46,682 nucleotides of DNA from Desulfuromonadales bacterium (lineage in GTDB: Bacteria > Desulfobacterota > Desulfuromonadia > Geobacterales > Pseudopelobacteraceae): NCBI GenBank assembly GCA_013349405.1, contig DUZS01000030.1:1-46682 (forward strand), written 5' to 3'. The position numbers and the translations under genes are program-made. Below, one piece after another: positions 8,677-16,845 of this stretch; position 1 is the first letter of the stretch; each line of letters opens with the position of its first letter. The notes under the pieces are model-generated. The model was not told where the DNA came from and ran no database searches. It saw nothing but the letters and a program-made list of their open reading frames with translations.

Positions 8677-9569
8677 TGAACGTACCTGATCAGGTGCTGG
8701 AGCGGATGCTGGTGATAGATGACAACCGTCCCTACGTGGAGGCTCTGCATCGCGATGCCAGGCGCTATGGCATAACCATGGTTCATGCCGGGAGTCTCGA
8801 GGAAGGGCGAGAAATTATGGAACAGCGCGACGGCTGGTCGCTGACCGGAGTCGTGCTGGATGTCAAATGTCTTAAAGAGCGCTCTCAGCAGGTGCCGGAC
8901 AGCAGTTTCCTTACCGCCGCCGTGCGCTACTTCAGTGAAAAAGCGCCCAATCTGCCGATGGTGGTACTCACCGGCGAACCGGATCAGTTCCGCAGTCTCA
9001 GTGAGCTGTATGCCGGGACGCTGCGGATTTTTTCCAAGGGGCGCGATGAAACAGAGATGCTGGTGTTTCTGCGGGAGGAGGCCGGCAAGCTGGATTACGT
9101 GCGGGTAGCCGGAGCCTATCCGGAGGCGTTTGCCACGGTCAGGAGCCACCTCGGGAGTGATGCCGAGCAGGAACTTTTCAATTGCCTGCGTGACATGACG
9201 AGTGCTGAGTTGACCACAATCAAGAACACGCTCGGCTGTCTGCGTCGGCTTCAGGAACGGATCTATATAGCCCTCAGCCGGGCTGATGACAAACTGTTAC
9301 CGAGCCAGTACGTGTCCGGTGAGATCAACCTGGTCGGTTGTTACAAGCATCTGGTGGAAAAAGGTGTCGTCGAGCGCTACCGCATCATCGACCGCTTTGC
9401 CGAGTTGATCTATAAAATAACGAGTGACAGTGGTGCCCACTCACCCTATGCCGACCCCAAATACCCTCCCACCTCTTACACCGTCAGGGCGGTTGTCTTT
9501 GCCCTGCTCGATCTGCTGCTCTGGTTTGGCGGCATAATGGATGAAATCAGGCGGCACACTACTCGGTAA
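8676..9569 (+). CDS. Response regulator with receiver domain and uncharacterised output domain
   Basis: The 297-aa protein has an N-terminal receiver domain: acidic pair VIDDN (D15, D16), likely phospho-acceptor D62 in VVLDVK, Thr in VVLTGE and Lys in FSKG. The receiver is stretched by an unusual insertion after D62 (about 10-15 residues with KERSQQVPDSSF). The C-terminal half (about 130-297) is mainly helical; I do not recognise a DNA-binding or enzymatic family in it. It is translationally coupled to the histidine kinase and its last 11 bases overlap the end of the convergent GGDEF-EAL gene. Output may be protein-protein rather than transcriptional; that is a guess. Confidence 0.8.
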   Translation: MNVPDQVLERMLVIDDNRPYVEALHRDARRYGITMVHAGSLEEGREIMEQRDGWSLTGVVLDVKCLKERSQQVPDSSFLTAAVRYFSEKAPNLPMVVLTGEPDQFRSLSELYAGTLRIFSKGRDETEMLVFLREEAGKLDYVRVAGAYPEAFATVRSHLGSDAEQELFNCLRDMTSAELTTIKNTLGCLRRLQERIYIALSRADDKLLPSQYVSGEINLVGCYKHLVEKGVVERYRIIDRFAELIYKITSDSGAHSPYADPKYPPTSYTVRAVVFALLDLLLWFGGIMDEIRRHTTR

Positions 9570-11793
9570 CCTCACCAAAGTAGCAGAGGTTCTGTTGTTT
9601 GTAATTGCTGATGATCGGCTGCTTCAATGCTTCAAGTAACAACAGCTCCACTTTTTCAGCCGGCAGAGGCTTGCTGAAAAAGAAGCCTTGCATCTCCTCG
9701 CAGCCCAACTCCCGCAGTATTCGCATCTGATAGCTCGTTTCAACCCCTTCAGCAAGGAGGTGCAGACCGAAGCCGCGTGCTATGCCGATGATGGCATGAA
9801 TAATCGGAGTAGCGTCATGTTGATCGTCCAGGTCGCGGATAAATGATTTGTCGATCTTGATGGTATTGACAGGAAAGCGGCGCAGGTAGTTGAGTGATGA
9901 ATAGCGGGTACCGAAATCGTCAATCGAAATACGGATGCCGCGTTCGCGCAGGCGCCGCAACTTGCTGATGACGTGCGGGTCATCGTGCATGAGCAGGTTT
10001 TCCGTTATTTCAATATCAAGAACCTCTTCCGGAAGGTGATATCTGTTCAGCTGCGAGACGATGCGTTCAACGACATCATCGTTGTTAAACTCCTGCGGTG
10101 AAACGTTGACCGCAATGCGCAGGTCGTTCATCCCCATGGCACGCCAGCGGACGAGCTGCCGGCAGGCCTCATCCAGCACCCAGTCGGTTATGGAACTGAT
10201 CAGCCCCAGCTCTTCGACCAGGTCGATGAAGCTGTCCGGATTCAGGAGGCCGTGCAGTGGGTGCTGCCAGCGGACCAGAGCCTCAAGGCCGACTATTCTA
10301 TTGCAGGTTATGTTGATTTGAGTCTGGTAGTGCAGTTCAAATTCTTTGTTCCGGATGGCCTGATGCAGTTCGTTTTCGAGACTGATGCGTTTCTGGTAGC
10401 TGGAACTCATCTCGCGGGTAAAGAAGGCGTAGCCGTTCTTGCCGCTGGATTTAACTTTGTACATGGCGATGTCGGCATGTTTCAGGAGCAGATCGGCGCT
10501 ATCGCCGTCACGGGGGAAAATCGCAATGCCGATGCTGGCGCTGGCGCGAAATTCATGTCCGGCAACGATGAACGGGGTGGCAAACTGTTCCATAATCTTT
10601 TTTGCGATCAGGGTTGCATCTTCAGCAAGCACAAGATTGGGCAGCAAAATCGTGAATTCGTCACCCCCCTGACGCGCCAGCGTGTCGCTGACCCGTACGC
10701 AGTGCAGCAGACGCTGGGCAACATTTTTGAGCAGTTCATCCCCTTCGGCGTGGCCGTAGGTGTCATTCGCCAGTTTGAAGCGGTCGAGGTCGATAAACAT
10801 GACGCCGATGACGCCCCCTTTGCGCAGGGTATGGGCCATTGCCAGATCGAGGCGGTCCTTGAACAGCCTCCGGTTGGGGAGGTGGGTGAGATGATCGTGC
10901 ATCGCCTGAAAGCTGATGGTCTCTTCGGCGCGCTTGCGTTCGCTGACGTCGCGGGCAACACCGTAGGTGCCCATGAAACGGGAGGCCTGCTCATCCTGGC
11001 AGTTATCGGGAGATTCATATATGCCCATTGCGCTGAGCATGGCCACAATGTAGCGGTTTTCGAACTGCCGGTAGTGGTTGTCCTTGCATTTAAGACGGAT
11101 CTCTCTATTGGAGATGGCGCGGTCATCGCTGCGGCGTTCGGTAAAGGCGTAGATGGCCTGTTCGAGGTCTTCTTCATGAACGATCACGGTATAAAAATTT
11201 CCGATCAGCTCATCACGCGAATAGCCGAGCAGTGATTCCACCCGGCTGTTGACAAAAATGAAGCGTCCTTCATGGTCGAGCGTGTAAATCAGATCGGGGG
11301 AGCTTTCAACCAGGAAGCGATGCAGGCGTTCCGACTGTTCCAGGCGGGCCGTCATCAGAACGTGCCGGCGGTCAAGGCTTCGCCGATGCAGGATGTTCGC
11401 AACCGTATGGCCGATTTTATCAAGCTCGTGCGGTTTGCGTACAAAATTTACGGCGCCACTGCGGGTCGCACGTATTGCAGAGTCGATGTGGGCATCGGCG
11501 CTGACAATGATTACGCTGGTCGATATATGATTACCTGCAATCCACTCCATTACTTCCAATCCGGAAATATCGGGAAGATGAATATCGAGCAGCAGCAGAT
11601 CGATTTTCTGAGTGGTAAGGATGTCAATTGCGCCGAGCCCCGTGGCTGATTCCAGTACGACTCTGTCTTCTCCTTCAAGCAGCAGTCTCAGGCTGGTGCG
11701 CATCAGCTCTTCATCATCAACAATAAGTATGCGCTGCGCGTTCTCCTGCCATTCATATGAAGGATTGGAATATGTAGCGGCAAGAGTGGCCAT
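9559..11793 (-). CDS. REC-PAS-GGDEF-EAL cyclic-di-GMP signalling protein
   Basis: The 744-aa protein has a receiver domain (acidic DDEE at about 26-29, phospho-acceptor D70, K120), a PAS domain (about 155-285), a GGDEF domain and an EAL domain. GGDEF is intact (376-380) with an inhibitory I-site RVSD exactly five residues upstream. The EAL domain keeps EAL (504-506), NVSPQEF, ENLLM, DDFGTRYSS and EGVE, so it looks catalytically competent for c-di-GMP hydrolysis. It could therefore make or degrade c-di-GMP depending on phosphorylation and PAS input. It starts 4 bp after the stop of the cohesin-like lipoprotein gene, with its GGTGAG ribosome binding site inside that gene. It matters here because GEMM riboswitches and a PilZ-like protein are nearby. 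Confidence 0.95.
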   Translation of the reverse strand: MATLAATYSNPSYEWQENAQRILIVDDEELMRTSLRLLLEGEDRVVLESATGLGAIDILTTQKIDLLLLDIHLPDISGLEVMEWIAGNHISTSVIIVSADAHIDSAIRATRSGAVNFVRKPHELDKIGHTVANILHRRSLDRRHVLMTARLEQSERLHRFLVESSPDLIYTLDHEGRFIFVNSRVESLLGYSRDELIGNFYTVIVHEEDLEQAIYAFTERRSDDRAISNREIRLKCKDNHYRQFENRYIVAMLSAMGIYESPDNCQDEQASRFMGTYGVARDVSERKRAEETISFQAMHDHLTHLPNRRLFKDRLDLAMAHTLRKGGVIGVMFIDLDRFKLANDTYGHAEGDELLKNVAQRLLHCVRVSDTLARQGGDEFTILLPNLVLAEDATLIAKKIMEQFATPFIVAGHEFRASASIGIAIFPRDGDSADLLLKHADIAMYKVKSSGKNGYAFFTREMSSSYQKRISLENELHQAIRNKEFELHYQTQINITCNRIVGLEALVRWQHPLHGLLNPDSFIDLVEELGLISSITDWVLDEACRQLVRWRAMGMNDLRIAVNVSPQEFNNDDVVERIVSQLNRYHLPEEVLDIEITENLLMHDDPHVISKLRRLRERGIRISIDDFGTRYSSLNYLRRFPVNTIKIDKSFIRDLDDQHDATPIIHAIIGIARGFGLHLLAEGVETSYQMRILRELGCEEMQGFFFSKPLPAEKVELLLLEALKQPIISNYKQQNLCYFGEVTE

Positions 11794-11797
11794 TGTT

Positions 11798-12994
11798 TTA
11801 TCTCACCGTCACGGTTACCCCGCTGATAGTGACGGTCGTGCCATCAACCGAGCCACCATCCGCTTTGATATTTCGTACGCTGAATGCCGTAGCAGATGGT
11901 GTTAAATAGTGCGGCACGATATCGCAGGTAATAGTCACGAGGTCCCCGGCACCAAAACCTTTGGTGGAAGTCACCCCAATATGAAGCACGCCATCTGTTG
12001 GGTTGTACCATGATAATTGCGTTGCTTCGGCAGCGGATGTTAACGGTGATAGCGTCACAATGCCTGGCAATGTTGCCCCGCCGGTGGCATCTGACCTGAC
12101 CGTCAAACCTTGTGGAATCAAAACTTCAAACTGAATGCCCTTGATGGCGTTCGCGGCAAAATCTCCCTGCAGCGCCAGAGTAAAGCTGGCGGTGACTGCT
12201 CCGTTGATTGCCGCGAGATTGGAATCTTTAAAAACAGTACCGTTGCTGCCAGTGGCCTTGAAATCGGTAACCGCTTTTTTGAAATTGGCGAGTGTTTGGC
12301 TGGTCATGCCGGTGGAACTGATGCCGGAAGCAAAACTCTTGAGTGTGTCTGCAAGCGGCACTCCTTGCGTTTTTGAAAGTTGTGAAAGGGCTGCCAGAGC
12401 CAGGGTATAATCTTTCTGGTCCTGGGTCACCGAACTGCCTGAGAGTGCTGCTTTTGAAGGATCTAGCGGTTGGGTGGTGATGATATCGAACTTGAAGATA
12501 TCAGAGAGAAGTTTATTGCTGTCATTAATATTTGTTTTGCTGAGCCCCCCGGTTTTTTGCTCGGCTTTCTGCACGGCAAGTTCAGTCAGCGGTGTTATGG
12601 CAATATCCGATGTAACAACGGAACTGGCGAGTGCCGCCCGCAATGGCTTGTCAAGGGGAATAACTGCACCGGTTGCCTCATCGGTGTAGCTGCCGCTCAC
12701 TTCGATAAGTACCGGCACATCGTATTTGCCGATATTGACAGAATAAACTCCCTTGGTCACCGGCACGCCACCCTTCAGCAATGTGCCCCTGCTGCCGTCG
12801 GCAGCGATCGCGTAGACAGCAACGTTGCCGTCAATCGGTCCTTTGGAAGCCATGCCCGGAATGACGCTGTCGCTGGTCGTGTTGGGAGTAACCGGTGGAA
12901 CAATGGGCGCGTTGCTTGAAGAACCACCGCCGCCGCAGGCTGCCAGCTGGAGGGCAATGAATGATGATATGGCCAGTTTCTTGATGGAAGGCAT
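11798..12994 (-). CDS. Lipoprotein with C-terminal cohesin-like domain
   Basis: The 398-aa protein has a lipoprotein signal ending LAAC followed by a GGGGSSS linker, so it is membrane-tethered. Residues about 40-140 form a beta-rich, carboxypeptidase-regulatory-like segment (GPIDGNVAVYAI). A helical middle region follows (about 145-255). The last ~130 residues follow the cohesin fold pattern: F-T-L-A-L..., I-K-G-I-Q-F-E-V, L-T-V, a central turn, then V-L-H-I-G-V-T-S-T-K-G-F-G-A-G-D-L-V-T-I. Cohesin-like domains bind dockerin modules in cellulosomes and are also found widely outside them. The gene overlaps functionally with the downstream GGDEF-EAL gene (4 bp gap). Binding partner unknown; the dockerin protein at 29570-33016 is the only dockerin I see in the window. 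Confidence 0.75.
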   Translation of the reverse strand: MPSIKKLAISSFIALQLAACGGGGSSSNAPIVPPVTPNTTSDSVIPGMASKGPIDGNVAVYAIAADGSRGTLLKGGVPVTKGVYSVNIGKYDVPVLIEVSGSYTDEATGAVIPLDKPLRAALASSVVTSDIAITPLTELAVQKAEQKTGGLSKTNINDSNKLLSDIFKFDIITTQPLDPSKAALSGSSVTQDQKDYTLALAALSQLSKTQGVPLADTLKSFASGISSTGMTSQTLANFKKAVTDFKATGSNGTVFKDSNLAAINGAVTASFTLALQGDFAANAIKGIQFEVLIPQGLTVRSDATGGATLPGIVTLSPLTSAAEATQLSWYNPTDGVLHIGVTSTKGFGAGDLVTITCDIVPHYLTPSATAFSVRNIKADGGSVDGTTVTISGVTVTVR

Positions 12995-13059
12995 TGAATG
13001 AACCTCGTTAATGGGATGTATAACAGGATGTAGAAAATTCTGATTTATCGTTTTTGATT

Positions 13060-13150
13060 GTAGGGGCTAAGCAAGTTTCATCTGCTTCGCCCGCCTTTGA
13101 TCTCCGTAGCAAAAGGGCGAAGCAGGTAAAGCTCTTGCTTAGCCCCTACA
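13060..13150. repeat. REP-like repeat, family B
   Basis: About 90 bp bounded by GTAGGGGC and GCCCCTACA, with an internal inverted pair built on GGGCTAAGCAAG / CTTGCTTAGCCC. The centre reads CCTTTGATCTCCG, which recurs as GATCAAAGG in the copies at 37290-37383, 38999-39054 and 40778-40835. It lies between the FN3 lipoprotein end and the cohesin-like lipoprotein start. Confidence 0.75.
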
Positions 13151-13182
13151 TGAAAAACGGCATATTAACAATTTCCAGCTCC

Positions 13183-14583
13183 CTAAAGCGATACCGAAAC
13201 TATACTGCTTGGCGGGCTCTCACCTTCACTAACTGCCGTCACCACGTAATAATAGGTCTGTCCTGCCGTGAGGCCGGTGTGAGTGAAATATGGTTTGCTG
13301 CTGTCGGTGTTGTTCTTCCTGTCACCTTTGGCCCTCAGCTCAGCCGGGCTGTTGGCATCCGTTGTCGAAACATAGATATTGTAGGTAACGCCGCTGAGAC
13401 CGGAACTGTCTTTGCTCCAGCTCACTGCTGCCTGCTGCGTTCCCTGGGTGGCGCTGACACCGGCCGGGACGGCGGGGGTTTTCAGGCCGGGAGTAGCCGC
13501 TACAACCGGACCGGAAGTGTAGCGCCCCTGGATGGGAGCGCCGGTGGCGTCTTTTACCGCGGCGGCTATCTGAAAATAATATGTAGTGCCATTGTTGAGG
13601 CCGGTAAGCTTGAATCCTCCGCTGGTCACATCTTTGATGACATTGTCGCTCTGACCGATTTTATTGGCGATCACATCCGGGGAGTCGGACCAGTACAGAA
13701 TGTAGTAGGGAATTACAGGGGTTGCGGATGCTGCCGGATCGGGATGCGTTATTGTGAGTGGTCCCACATCACTCCATCTGATGGTACAGGAACCAGCGCC
13801 CGCTTCGGCTGACATGTCGGACGGCGACGCGAAACTGGCCAGTTGCGTTGCGCTGGAAGCGACGGCGGCAGTTATTGCCTGTGGCCGGGCTGCAGCAATC
13901 GGACTGAAAGCGCTCTCTTTCCCGGCTACTACGGTGGTAAGCGCATAATAATAGGTCGAATCATTTGTGATGTTCTGATCTTTATCGGTGTAGGTCAGAG
14001 CAGTCAGTGAGGAGGCAATTTTACTGGCGGCAGTAAGCCCTGTTTTCGTGGTGGCGCGGTACAGGTTGTAACTGATGCCTGTTGTACCGGTTGAAGTCGG
14101 CACCAGAAAATCCAGTTTGACTGATGAGTCACGTGCAGTCACCTTGAGGCCGAAGGGTGAGCCTGGCAGCGCGGCGTAGGGCGTTGCTGAAACCATCCGG
14201 CTGGCCGGGCCTTCGCCCGCTGCGTTGACTTCGGTAACGACATAATAATAGCGCTGCCCGTTGGTGACATTGGTGTGATCAAAGGAGGTGCCGGCATATT
14301 TTGCAGCGATCCTGTTGCTGATGTTCATCATGTCGGTCGGAGTTGTGGAGCAGTAGATGTTATACGTTGACAGCGCGCTTCCAAACGACGAGCCGGTCGC
14401 TCTGTCCCAGTTGATATTTATCGTGCCGTCCAGCGCGCGGACGGAAATATTCGTCCATGATGCCGTTTTGGCGGTCGAAGGTGCGGCCGTTGGTGATGAA
14501 TCTGAACCACCACACGCAGAGAGGCACGTGGATACCGCGACCGCTACCAGCACAAAGCGTAATGCAACCCACATTTTTCCCAT
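13183..14583 (-). CDS. Fibronectin type III repeat lipoprotein
   Basis: Start chosen at the ATG at 14583, which has AAGGAG 8-9 nt upstream; the frame opens 30 codons earlier but that part runs through a REP-like repeat. The resulting 466-aa protein has a lipobox LSAC followed by GGSDSS. It contains four fibronectin type III domains (about residues 30-125, 126-220, 250-360, 370-466), each ending in the typical T-x-Y-Y-Y-x-V-T/A strand. There is no catalytic motif. It is probably a surface or periplasmic adhesion or scaffold protein. It follows the formylglycine-enzyme-family gene on the same strand but is separated from it by two repeats. Confidence 0.88.
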   Translation of the reverse strand: MGKMWVALRFVLVAVAVSTCLSACGGSDSSPTAAPSTAKTASWTNISVRALDGTININWDRATGSSFGSALSTYNIYCSTTPTDMMNISNRIAAKYAGTSFDHTNVTNGQRYYYVVTEVNAAGEGPASRMVSATPYAALPGSPFGLKVTARDSSVKLDFLVPTSTGTTGISYNLYRATTKTGLTAASKIASSLTALTYTDKDQNITNDSTYYYALTTVVAGKESAFSPIAAARPQAITAAVASSATQLASFASPSDMSAEAGAGSCTIRWSDVGPLTITHPDPAASATPVIPYYILYWSDSPDVIANKIGQSDNVIKDVTSGGFKLTGLNNGTTYYFQIAAAVKDATGAPIQGRYTSGPVVAATPGLKTPAVPAGVSATQGTQQAAVSWSKDSSGLSGVTYNIYVSTTDANSPAELRAKGDRKNNTDSSKPYFTHTGLTAGQTYYYVVTAVSEGESPPSSIVSVSL

Positions 14584-14610
14584 CGAATCATTCTCCTTAT
14601 AAAATAAACC

Positions 14611-14640
14611 GTAGGGGCGATCCGGTCCGGTCGCCCCGCA
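14611..14640. repeat. Short REP-like hairpin
   Basis: GTAGGGGCGATCCGG is followed by its near-complement CCGGTCGCCCC, giving a compact hairpin with the family head GTAGGGGCGA. It lies just upstream of the FN3 lipoprotein start. Confidence 0.65.
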
Positions 14641-14677
14641 TTTGATGTTGTTTTGTGTTATTTGCTTGACCATTGCT

Positions 14678-14725
14678 GCAGGGCGACCCGCCGGGATCGC
14701 CTTTAGGCCACAGAGGGTCCCTACG
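14678..14725. repeat. REP-like repeat, family C
   Basis: Contains GGGCGACCCGCCGGGATCGCC followed by the family C core TTTAGGCCACAGAGGGTCCCTACG. It lies between the end of the formylglycine-enzyme-family gene and the FN3 lipoprotein gene. Confidence 0.75.
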
Positions 14726-14750
14726 AATTGGTGCCGTACGTGTCAGAGAT

Positions 14751-15536
14751 TTACCGCCCCGGCAGCAGCAGCCTGAAACCGACCCCATCCCTGCGGACAG
14801 TCGGCGCAAGATATTCACGATAGCTGGTGCGCAACTGGCCATTGACGCTGTCGCTGCCGCCGCCGCGCAGAATGCGGTTGATGCCGAAGGGATCACCCTG
14901 AGGATTGTTTTTGGGACTCTGCCGGTAATAGTAAGGGTCGTAGCGATCCTGTACCCATTCCCAGGCGTTACCGCTCATATCGTACAGACCGAGAGCATTC
15001 GGTTTTTTCTGCCCCACCGGCAGTGCTGTGCCGGAACAGGACACTCTGCTGCAGGCATAATCAGCCAGCGTTTTTTCGTCATTGCTGCCGGAGTACATCT
15101 GAAGTTTTCCGCCGCTGCGGGCGGCGTATTCCCACTCAGCCTCGGTCGGCAGACGATAGTTCAGCCCGGAACGTCTGTTCAGCCTCGTGATATATTCACG
15201 GACATCGCTCCAGCTTACACCGTTGGCAGGGTAGCCCGGGCCGTGTCCGGAGTGCAACGGGAGGTCGCTCGCCATCACAGCGTACCATTGCTCTTCGGTA
15301 ACTTCAAAAACCCCCATTCTGAAATCATCAACACAGACCTCATGCACCGGCCTCTCGTCATAGCCGCCGCTTCCCGCCTGATCACCCATCATGAAACAGC
15401 CACCCGTGACGACAACAGTCTTGATATCAGTAATGGCTGCGCCCTGAGCCTGCCGGGTCATCAGCAACATATAAACGAACAGCAGGCTGAAAGCGGCCAG
15501 TAGATACCGTTGTTCGGTTCTTTTTGTTGATTTCAT
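14751..15536 (-). CDS. Formylglycine-generating enzyme (SUMF1/FGE-sulfatase) family protein, exported
   Basis: The 261-aa protein has an N-terminal hydrophobic segment that should export or anchor it. The FGE-sulfatase fold follows: GGCFMMGD, ERPVHEVCVDDF, the E-V-T-x-x-Q-W core, YPANGVSWSDV, LPTEAEWEYAARSG, G-L-Y-D-M-S-G-N-A-W-E-W and RILRGGGS, ending with GVGFRL. True sulfatase activators use a cysteine pair near the C-terminus; the R-T-S-Y-R-E segment here has none, so it is more likely a structural or divergent member than a sulfatase-activating enzyme. It starts 10 bp after the VPLPA-CTERM gene, with AGGAG upstream, and is probably in the same operon. Confidence 0.85.
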   Translation of the reverse strand: MKSTKRTEQRYLLAAFSLLFVYMLLMTRQAQGAAITDIKTVVVTGGCFMMGDQAGSGGYDERPVHEVCVDDFRMGVFEVTEEQWYAVMASDLPLHSGHGPGYPANGVSWSDVREYITRLNRRSGLNYRLPTEAEWEYAARSGGKLQMYSGSNDEKTLADYACSRVSCSGTALPVGQKKPNALGLYDMSGNAWEWVQDRYDPYYYRQSPKNNPQGDPFGINRILRGGGSDSVNGQLRTSYREYLAPTVRRDGVGFRLLLPGR

Positions 15537-15545
15537 GCGCTGCGA

Positions 15546-16115
15546 TTACTCCTGCCGCTGCCGTTTGCGCAGGCCGGTCATGCCAATGAGACCGGAGGCC
15601 AGCAGTAATCCGGCTGCCGGGAGTGGTACCGGGTTGGCATTAGGAGTAATGGTGGTAGTAAAGTTAACCGAGGCTGCCTGGAGAGTAGCCGACGAGACCG
15701 GTGTTGATGAACCGGTGCTTGTTGCCGTTGCCGGAGTCGTTTCGGCCTGCGCACCCAGATGTACGGAAGCTGTCAGGGAGAGATTGGGAGCTTGTGCCGA
15801 TTCCGGAGCGGGCGCTGATATCAGTTGCTCCGCGAGACCTGTCGGCTGTTGGGAACCGTCGCGTTCAAAATGGCCTTCCATGGTGCTTTTGGCCGGTTGA
15901 GCAGATTCCGCATGTTGCTTCAGGACCGTTCCGAACAGGTCGGCATGGTTGCCACCACCCAACAGCTGATCAAGGGGTTGCAGCGACGTATTCTGCGCCG
16001 TTTTTTCAATTGCGATTTCTGCACCTTCGTTGTCAATGGACAGGGCTGCATTGGCAGATACGGCGCTGAGAGAGACAAACAGCAGCGATAATGATGTTTT
16101 TTGTGAAAGATTCAT
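15546..16115 (-). CDS. VPLPA-CTERM sorting-signal protein
   Basis: Start at 16115 is favoured because AAGGAG lies 8 nt upstream; an upstream in-frame Met would add 18 residues that do not look like a signal peptide. The 189-aa protein has a Sec signal peptide (cleavage after SANA), a low-complexity Ser/Thr/Ala-rich body, and a C-terminal tripartite sorting signal: VPLPA, hydrophobic helix, then RKRQRQ. This class of tail is recognised by exosortases. No enzymatic domain is seen. It heads the minus-strand run toward the FGE-like gene. Confidence 0.85.
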   Translation of the reverse strand: MNLSQKTSLSLLFVSLSAVSANAALSIDNEGAEIAIEKTAQNTSLQPLDQLLGGGNHADLFGTVLKQHAESAQPAKSTMEGHFERDGSQQPTGLAEQLISAPAPESAQAPNLSLTASVHLGAQAETTPATATSTGSSTPVSSATLQAASVNFTTTITPNANPVPLPAAGLLLASGLIGMTGLRKRQRQE

Positions 16116-16183
16116 GGGATATTCTCCTTTATATTCAATATATTGAGTTATTACGTGTGGAAAGTGCATTCTCAGTGTGAGGT

Positions 16184-16248
16184 ACTATAGCAGGTTAATA
16201 TTACAGACACGCTGAAGTTAGGTAACGATTATCAAACAATTTCAGTTT
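16184..16248 (-). promoter_or_regulatory. Conserved upstream element with TGTAATA-N9-TATAGT
   Basis: On the minus strand, TGTAATA (16199-16205) is followed after 9 nt by TATAGT (16184-16189), preceded by an extended -10 TG. The ~65-bp element is closely similar to 33072-33134, upstream of the dockerin protein; both share GTTTnATAATCGTTACC and ACTTCAGC further upstream. Shared upstream DNA in front of two surface-protein genes points to co-regulation. Confidence 0.6.
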
Positions 16249-16257
16249 TTTGATGAC

Positions 16258-16304
16258 CCGCAGGGACCCACAGGGCCTAAAGGCGATCCCGGCGGGTTCC
16301 CTGC
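16258..16304. repeat. REP-like repeat, family C
   Basis: Carries GGGACCCACAGGGCCTAAAG followed by GCGATCCCGGCGGGTTCCCTGC, so the core and its hairpin arm are intact. It lies in the divergent region between the VPLPA-CTERM gene and the riboswitch leader. Between 16305 and 16535 there is AT-rich sequence with GTAACA boxes at 16373 and 16438 that may hold the plus-strand promoter. Confidence 0.75.
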
Positions 16305-16535
16305 TGCTATAGCTGAGTGAGAAGAATTCTGAATGCAGGGAGAGGTAGATGCCAATTAAGGGACTCAAATACGTAACATTAAAGACATGATAGTCTGATA
16401 ACATACTGTAATTTAAAGCATAAAATAAATATACGTCGTAACAATAAATTATCATACCCTTAACATGAAAATAATATTTACCTGTTATGATGCCGCTCGC
16501 ATAGCAATCAGACAAATATATATTCCGGGTACTTT

Positions 16536-16604
16536 GCTGACCTGTCCCAGGTATCAGAAAGCCCGCCACGAAGGTTATCATCTCGTGGCGGGCTTTTTAT
16601 TTTT
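16536..16604 (+). promoter_or_regulatory. Upstream attenuator-like element of the PEP-CTERM leader
   Basis: A small hairpin (GACCTG/CAGGT) follows GCTGACC and leads into AGAAAGCCC, which begins a strong intrinsic terminator: GCCCGCCACGA pairs with TCGTGGCGGGC, then T-rich sequence to 16604. No plus-strand gene lies upstream to be terminated, so this is part of a leader. The layout GCTGACC-hairpin-GAAAGCCC-terminator recurs on the minus strand at 43558-43671, also ahead of a GEMM aptamer. Confidence 0.5.
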
Positions 16605-16619
16605 AGCATACAGAAAAAA

Positions 16620-16688
16620 GTCAAAGCCAAACCCATCGCGAGGTGGGGACGGAAAGCCATTGGGTCCCCTGAGGATAGCCGGGTTGCC
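16620..16688 (+). promoter_or_regulatory. GEMM-I (cyclic dinucleotide) riboswitch aptamer
   Basis: The sequence matches the GEMM-I pattern: AAACCCATC, GNRA tetraloop GCGA, then GGTGGGGACGGAAAGCC, a second short stem (TTGGGTCCCC) and AGGATAGCCGGGTTGCC. These positions correspond to the P2 tetraloop hairpin, the ligand-binding core (GACGnAAAGCC) and the 3' closing segment. GEMM-I RNAs bind c-di-GMP or, in Geobacter, 3',3'-cGAMP. Which ligand applies here cannot be read with certainty. Confidence 0.85.
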
Positions 16689-16727
16689 TTTCAATAACGA
16701 AAGTTGATCCGGCTTTTGTTTTTTTCA
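16674..16727 (+). terminator. Riboswitch-controlled intrinsic terminator
   Basis: AGCCGG within the aptamer 3' strand (about 16677-16682) is complementary to CCGGCT at 16709-16714, followed by TTTTGTTTTTTT. Because the terminator arm overlaps the aptamer closing segment, ligand binding would prevent termination; an ON switch is the inferred outcome. Confidence 0.7.
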
Positions 16728-16845
16728 ATTCAGAAGTTGCAAGGAGGTGCGCACGGGAAAAGTATTCCACGATCGAACATAACAATTGAATAGCAGTCAT
16801 TTCAGCAGCAACTACAAATAAAAAAGGAAGAAAAGGAGAATTAAG

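Noticed and set aside
13183-14673. Longer start for the FN3 lipoprotein
   Set aside because: The additional 30 residues run through a REP-like repeat and would hide the lipoprotein signal; the ATG at 14583 has AAGGAG.
16465-16707. 80-codon plus-strand frame in the riboswitch leader
   Set aside because: It runs through a terminator hairpin and the GEMM aptamer and has no ribosome binding site.
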